Positions 42,073 through 45,119 of a stretch of DNA of 45,119 nt are shown here, piece after piece. A program made the position numbers and the translations under genes. This DNA is from Planctomycetota bacterium (lineage in GTDB: Bacteria > Planctomycetota > Planctomycetia > Gemmatales > Gemmataceae). Below the pieces are notes generated by a model. It made no database searches. It was not told the DNA's origin and saw only the letters and a program-made list of their open reading frames with translations. Numbering within the stretch: position 1 is the stretch's first letter; each line of letters begins with the position of its first letter. The stretch covers positions 1-45,119 of the forward strand of contig JAKBCS010000028.1 of assembly GCA_021807595.1 (NCBI GenBank), in the 5' to 3' direction.

Positions 42073-43620
42073 ATGGTTCGCACGCGCTTCGCTCCCAGTC
42101 CGACGGGGTATCTACACATCGGTGGCGTTCGCACGGCGCTGTTCAATTGGCTGTTCGCCCGGCATCACGGCGGACAGTTCGTTCTCCGTATCGACGACAC
42201 GGATCAAGGCCGCAATCAGCCCGAAGCGTTGCAACCGATCCTCGACGGTTTCCGTTGGCTCGGTATCGACTGGGACGAAGGCGCGGAGATCGGCGGACCT
42301 TATGGACCCTACTATCAATCCGAACGTCTGGATCGCTATCAGTCGGCGGTGAAGACCCTGCTCGCCAAGGGCCTCGCCTATCACGATTACGCCACGCCCG
42401 ACGAACTGAAAGCGGAGCGCGAGGCGGTGGAGAAGGAGAAACGTCCCTACCTTCCCAGCCGCCGTTGGATGGCCGAGACGGACGCCGAGCGCACCCGCTT
42501 CGAGTCTGAGTGCCGAAAAAGCGTGGTCCGCCTCAAGATGCCGCGCGAGGGAACGTGTCGCTTTCACGACCGCATTCGCGGCGACATGGCCGTCGCCTGG
42601 AATCAGGAGACCGACCATGTCATTCAGCGCGCCGACGGTTCGTGCCTTTACAACCTCGCTAATGTCGTCGATGATTTCGACATGCGCATCACTCACGTCA
42701 TCCGCGCCGAAGAGCATCTCTCGAACACGCCGCGACAAATTTTCATCGCCCAGGGACTCGGCTACCCTCTGCCGGAGTACGCGCACGTCCCGTTCGTCGC
42801 CGAGCCGGGCAGCAAGAACAAATTGAGCAAACGCAAGCTGGCTCAGTATCTCAAGAATCCTGACTTCCGCAGCGCCTACGAACACGGCCAAGCCATCGCC
42901 GCCGCCGTCCGCTTAACAACTCATGCCGATACGTTTAATCCGGTTATTGTCGATTTCTACCGCGAAGTCGGCTATCTCCCCGATGCCATCGTCAACTATC
43001 TGCTGCTGCTCGGTTGGTCTCTCGATGACAAAACCGAATTTTTCACCCGTGCCGAGATGATCGCCCACTTCTCGTTGGAGCGCGTCAACAAAGGAGCAGC
43101 CAGCTTCGACGTGAAGAAGCTCCGCGCCTTCCAGGAACGCTACATGGCTCTGGAATCGGTCGAGCGAAAGACGGAACTGGTCTTGCCGTTTCTGCGCAAT
43201 GCCAAGCTGATCGCCGATCCGCCCTCCGCCGAAGAGACGGCGCGCGTGGCGGCGATCGTCCGCGCCGCCGGCGAGCGCATCAAAGTGGCCGGCGACATCC
43301 TCGACTACGCCGCCTTCTTCCAATCCGACGACGAAGTAATTTACGACGAGAAAGCTCTCAATCAACACATCCGCAAGCCTGAGGCAGCCGCTCTCCTGCG
43401 CAAACTGCGCGAGCAACTGGCGACGGCCACCTTCGAGGTGAAGGCGTTAGAGGATCTCGCCCTGCGCTTCGCCGCTGCTGAGGGCGTCAAACTGGGCGCG
43501 ATCAATCAACCGCTGCGCGTCGCCGTCACCGGCAAGGCGATCGGCTTCGGCACTTACGAGACGCTGTCGCTGCTGGGACGCGAGAGATGCTTGGCGAGGA
43601 TTCAGCGCGTGGTTGAGTGA
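42073..43620 (+). CDS. gltX: Glutamyl-tRNA synthetase
   Basis: A 515-residue class I synthetase. The HIGH motif is SPTGYLHIGGVRTALFNWLF near residues 8-27; the KMSKS motif is KLSKR (250-254); LRIDDTDQGRNQPE and YQSERLDRYQ are further GltX marks, and FVAEPGSKNKLSK leads into the KMSKS loop. The insert after the KMSKS loop and the helical anticodon-binding C-terminal part are present and the length is normal. The LRIDDTD segment has ID where LRIEDTD is more common. It may charge tRNA-Gln as well if the cell uses the GatCAB route; this cannot be told by eye. Start ATG at 42073 has no strong ribosome site (ATACGAGAG about 11 nt upstream). Confidence 0.93.
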   Translation: MVRTRFAPSPTGYLHIGGVRTALFNWLFARHHGGQFVLRIDDTDQGRNQPEALQPILDGFRWLGIDWDEGAEIGGPYGPYYQSERLDRYQSAVKTLLAKGLAYHDYATPDELKAEREAVEKEKRPYLPSRRWMAETDAERTRFESECRKSVVRLKMPREGTCRFHDRIRGDMAVAWNQETDHVIQRADGSCLYNLANVVDDFDMRITHVIRAEEHLSNTPRQIFIAQGLGYPLPEYAHVPFVAEPGSKNKLSKRKLAQYLKNPDFRSAYEHGQAIAAAVRLTTHADTFNPVIVDFYREVGYLPDAIVNYLLLLGWSLDDKTEFFTRAEMIAHFSLERVNKGAASFDVKKLRAFQERYMALESVERKTELVLPFLRNAKLIADPPSAEETARVAAIVRAAGERIKVAGDILDYAAFFQSDDEVIYDEKALNQHIRKPEAAALLRKLREQLATATFEVKALEDLALRFAAAEGVKLGAINQPLRVAVTGKAIGFGTYETLSLLGRERCLARIQRVVE

Positions 43621-44081
43621 CCCATTCTTGCTCGTCTCGTTTGAATCGTCGTCGACCGTTCGTCCGTTCAAGGAACGCCGATTCAACTCTGAAAGGAAAG
43701 TCGAGTTAGAAGAATCGAGGCTGCGCCTCAAACCAGCGGAGCGTCGTCTCACTCGTCTAAAGCGACCCGCCGCAAAAGCCACGAATTGGAACAGAATGCG
43801 GACGGTCTTTTCAGGGAACTACGCAGCCTTCGGCGCGATATGGAGCCGGACCAACCAGGCGCTCCCGGTTAAAGCTCCGTGACGCCGACTGACGATCTGT
43901 TGGAGTTATTTTTACCTGCGCGTTTGACGAATAAATCTGTCGGAGCGGGAAGCGTAAGCGAGGGGAAACAAAACCGTCGCTCGCGCCCCCGGCTCCGATT
44001 ATCAAATATCGTCGCTCCGCGATCCACGGCTAGGGCCGCTGCGACTTTTACCGTATTAGACTCTTTAAGTGTAGATATACT
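43621..44081. other. Intergenic gap between convergent gltX and gyrB-like genes
   Basis: A 461-bp stretch with no supported gene. A frame through 43613-43882 (89 codons) has no family resemblance and overlaps the gltX end. The hairpin candidate at 43940-43998 is the only structure noted. The stretch is less GC-rich near its right end. Confidence 0.45.
43940..43998. repeat. Imperfect hairpin between convergent genes
   Basis: TCGGAGC (43940-43946) and GCTCCGA (43992-43998) pair exactly; inner parts such as GGGAAGCG and CGCGCCCCC pair only in part. The left arm contains GCGTAAGCGAGGGG, a word I associate with intergenic repeats in planctomycete genomes. It could act as a two-way terminator for gltX and the gyrB-like gene. 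Confidence 0.35.
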
Positions 44082-45119
44082 CTATACATCCAACTCTTCC
44101 GCCACCGCGCGAGCCGCTTTGTCCATGATGAAGCGATAGCGCTGCGAGGGATCTTTGCCGAGCAGATCGACGAAGGTCTTGTCCGTCTCCAGGTTCGAGT
44201 CGATCTGCACCTGCAACAGAGTGCGGAAACGCGGATCGAGGGTTGTGTCGGCGAGAACCTTCGGGTCCATTTCGCCGAGTCCTTTGAAGCGTGACACTTC
44301 CGGCTTGGCGTTGGCTCGCAGACCGGCTAGGATCTCTTCCTTGTGGGCGTCGTCGCGCGCCCAGTGCGTCTCCTTGCCCACGTCGATGCGATACAACGGC
44401 GGCTGCGCCAAGAAGACGCGGCCCTTGCGGATCAACTCGGTCATGTGTCGGAAGAAGAAGGCCAGCATCAATGTCGTGATGTGATGGCCGTCGGCGTCGG
44501 CGTCCATGAGCAGGATGATTTTGCCATAACGAAGACCGTTGATGTCGAACTTCTCGCCCGCGCCCGTGCCGACGGCCGTTACCAGATCGTTTAACTCGGT
44601 ATTCGTCAACACGCGATTCAGGGCCAAGCCCTCGGAGTTGAGGATCTTGCCGCGTAGAGGGAGAACGGCCTGAGTCTTGTTGTTGCGTCCCTGCTTGGCC
44701 GAGCCGCCGGCGGAGTCGCCTTCGACGAGGAACAATTCGGTTTCTTCGAGACTGGTCGATTTGCAGTCGGCGAGTTTGCCCGGCAGGTTGAGACGCCGTT
44801 GCGTCACCGATTTGCGTTTGACCTCGCTGGCCGCTTCGCGCGAAGCCAGCCGCGCTTTGGCGGCGAGGACGATGCGGCCCACGATCTGATCCGCCGCCGT
44901 CATGTTGCCGTTCAGCCACGATTCCAGAGCCGGACGAATCCAACCATCGACGGCGGCTAGCATCTCCGGATTGTTCAATTTCTCCTTCGTTTGTCCCTGA
45001 AACATCGGTTCGCGCACGAACACCGACAGAATGGCAACGATACCTTCGCGGATGTCCTCGGCGGTGATGGTCAAGCCCTTGACCTTGACCTCGTGCGTCT
45101 CCATGTAATTGCGGATGGC
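44082..45119 (-). CDS. gyrB: DNA gyrase subunit B (or ParE), C-terminal part, cut by window edge
   Basis: 345 residues of a type IIA topoisomerase B subunit; the frame is open to the window edge ([11 protein letters not shown]), so the ATP-binding domain lies outside. Visible parts: end of the transducer domain ([26 protein letters not shown]), the Toprim domain with its catalytic Glu in [19 protein letters not shown] and the DxD metal pair in [12 protein letters not shown], then [20 protein letters not shown] and the C-terminal end [13 protein letters not shown]. There is no long insert in Toprim as in proteobacterial GyrB. GyrB is preferred, but ParE cannot be excluded from this part. It supplies ATPase and DNA-cleavage functions in supercoiling. 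Convergent with gltX. Confidence 0.9.
   Translation of the reverse strand, partial: AIRNYMETHEVKVKGLTITAEDIREGIVAILSVFVREPMFQGQTKEKLNNPEMLAAVDGWIRPALESWLNGNMTAADQIVGRIVLAAKARLASREAASEVKRKSVTQRRLNLPGKLADCKSTSLEETELFLVEGDSAGGSAKQGRNNKTQAVLPLRGKILNSEGLALNRVLTNTELNDLVTAVGTGAGEKFDINGLRYGKIILLMDADADGHHITTLMLAFFFRHMTELIRKGRVFLAQPPLYRIDVGKETHWARDDAHKEEILAGLRANAKPEVSRFKGLGEMDPKVLADTTLDPRFRTLLQVQIDSNLETDKTFVDLLGKDPSQRYRFIMDKAARAVAEELDV

Noticed and set aside
43613-43882. 89-codon open frame after gltX
   Set aside because: It overlaps the gltX stop, has no ribosome site, no family resemblance and a composition unlike the neighbouring genes.

Overview
The window looks like chromosomal DNA of a planctomycete, most likely a Gemmataceae-like member of the Planctomycetota. 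The case rests on gene families typical of that group: a PVC-type c-haem dehydrogenase with HEAT-like repeats, a DUF1501 + PSD1 (DUF1549/DUF1553) pair, an ECF sigma factor with a membrane-anchored STN-like tail, Ser/Thr kinases with the planctomycete N-terminal layout, a VWA/MoxR/DUF58 cluster, and a divergent isoleucyl-tRNA synthetase. No tRNA, rRNA, CRISPR array or intact transposase was found. This is a reading by eye; no database search was run.

Layout. 1-1803: 3' part of a dGTPase gene overlapping a Pol-beta-fold nucleotidyltransferase, the most accessory-looking genes here. 2221-3168: CHAD-domain protein with its own promoter candidate. 3231-7453 (minus): APC-type permease, threonine dehydratase/serine racemase-like enzyme and aldose 1-epimerase, closely packed. 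7780-12751: ECF sigma factor and PVC c-haem protein. 12776-13261: decayed glycosyltransferase-87 gene with a frameshift. 13505-14266 (minus): 6-phosphogluconolactonase. 14506-20197: VWA membrane protein, MoxR ATPase and DUF58 protein, with strong hairpins in both gaps. 20204-28217: Tad/Flp pilus locus, with two TadE-like genes (minus) divergent from tadZ-tadA-tadB-tadC and a Ser/Thr kinase that overlaps tadC. 28409-31780: ileS. 31799-36227 (minus): DUF1501 and PSD1 genes. 36477-39965: pseudokinase fused to about 18 TPRs. 40033-40917 (minus): creatininase-family enzyme. 41032-41181: MITE-like element. 41402-43620: ppa and gltX. 44082-45119 (minus): C-terminal part of a type IIA topoisomerase B subunit, cut by the window edge.

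How the parts may work together. The Tad block provides the cytoplasmic engine and inner-membrane platform of a type IV-like pilus or secretion system plus two pseudopilin-like proteins. Flp pilin, prepilin peptidase, CpaB and secretin are not in the window and must lie elsewhere if the system works. The VWA/MoxR/DUF58 genes resemble an AAA+ chaperone with VWA clients at the membrane. The PVC c-haem, DUF1501 and PSD1 proteins are exported and belong to the large, poorly understood planctomycete set of haem and hydrolase-like proteins.

The most unusual items are the pseudokinase-TPR protein (catalytic Asp replaced by Ser), the dGTPase/nucleotidyltransferase pair, the 62-nt perfect palindrome in front of the DUF58 gene, the 150-bp MITE-like element with TA ends, the kinase coupled to the Tad operon, and the isoleucyl-tRNA synthetase with variant signature motifs.
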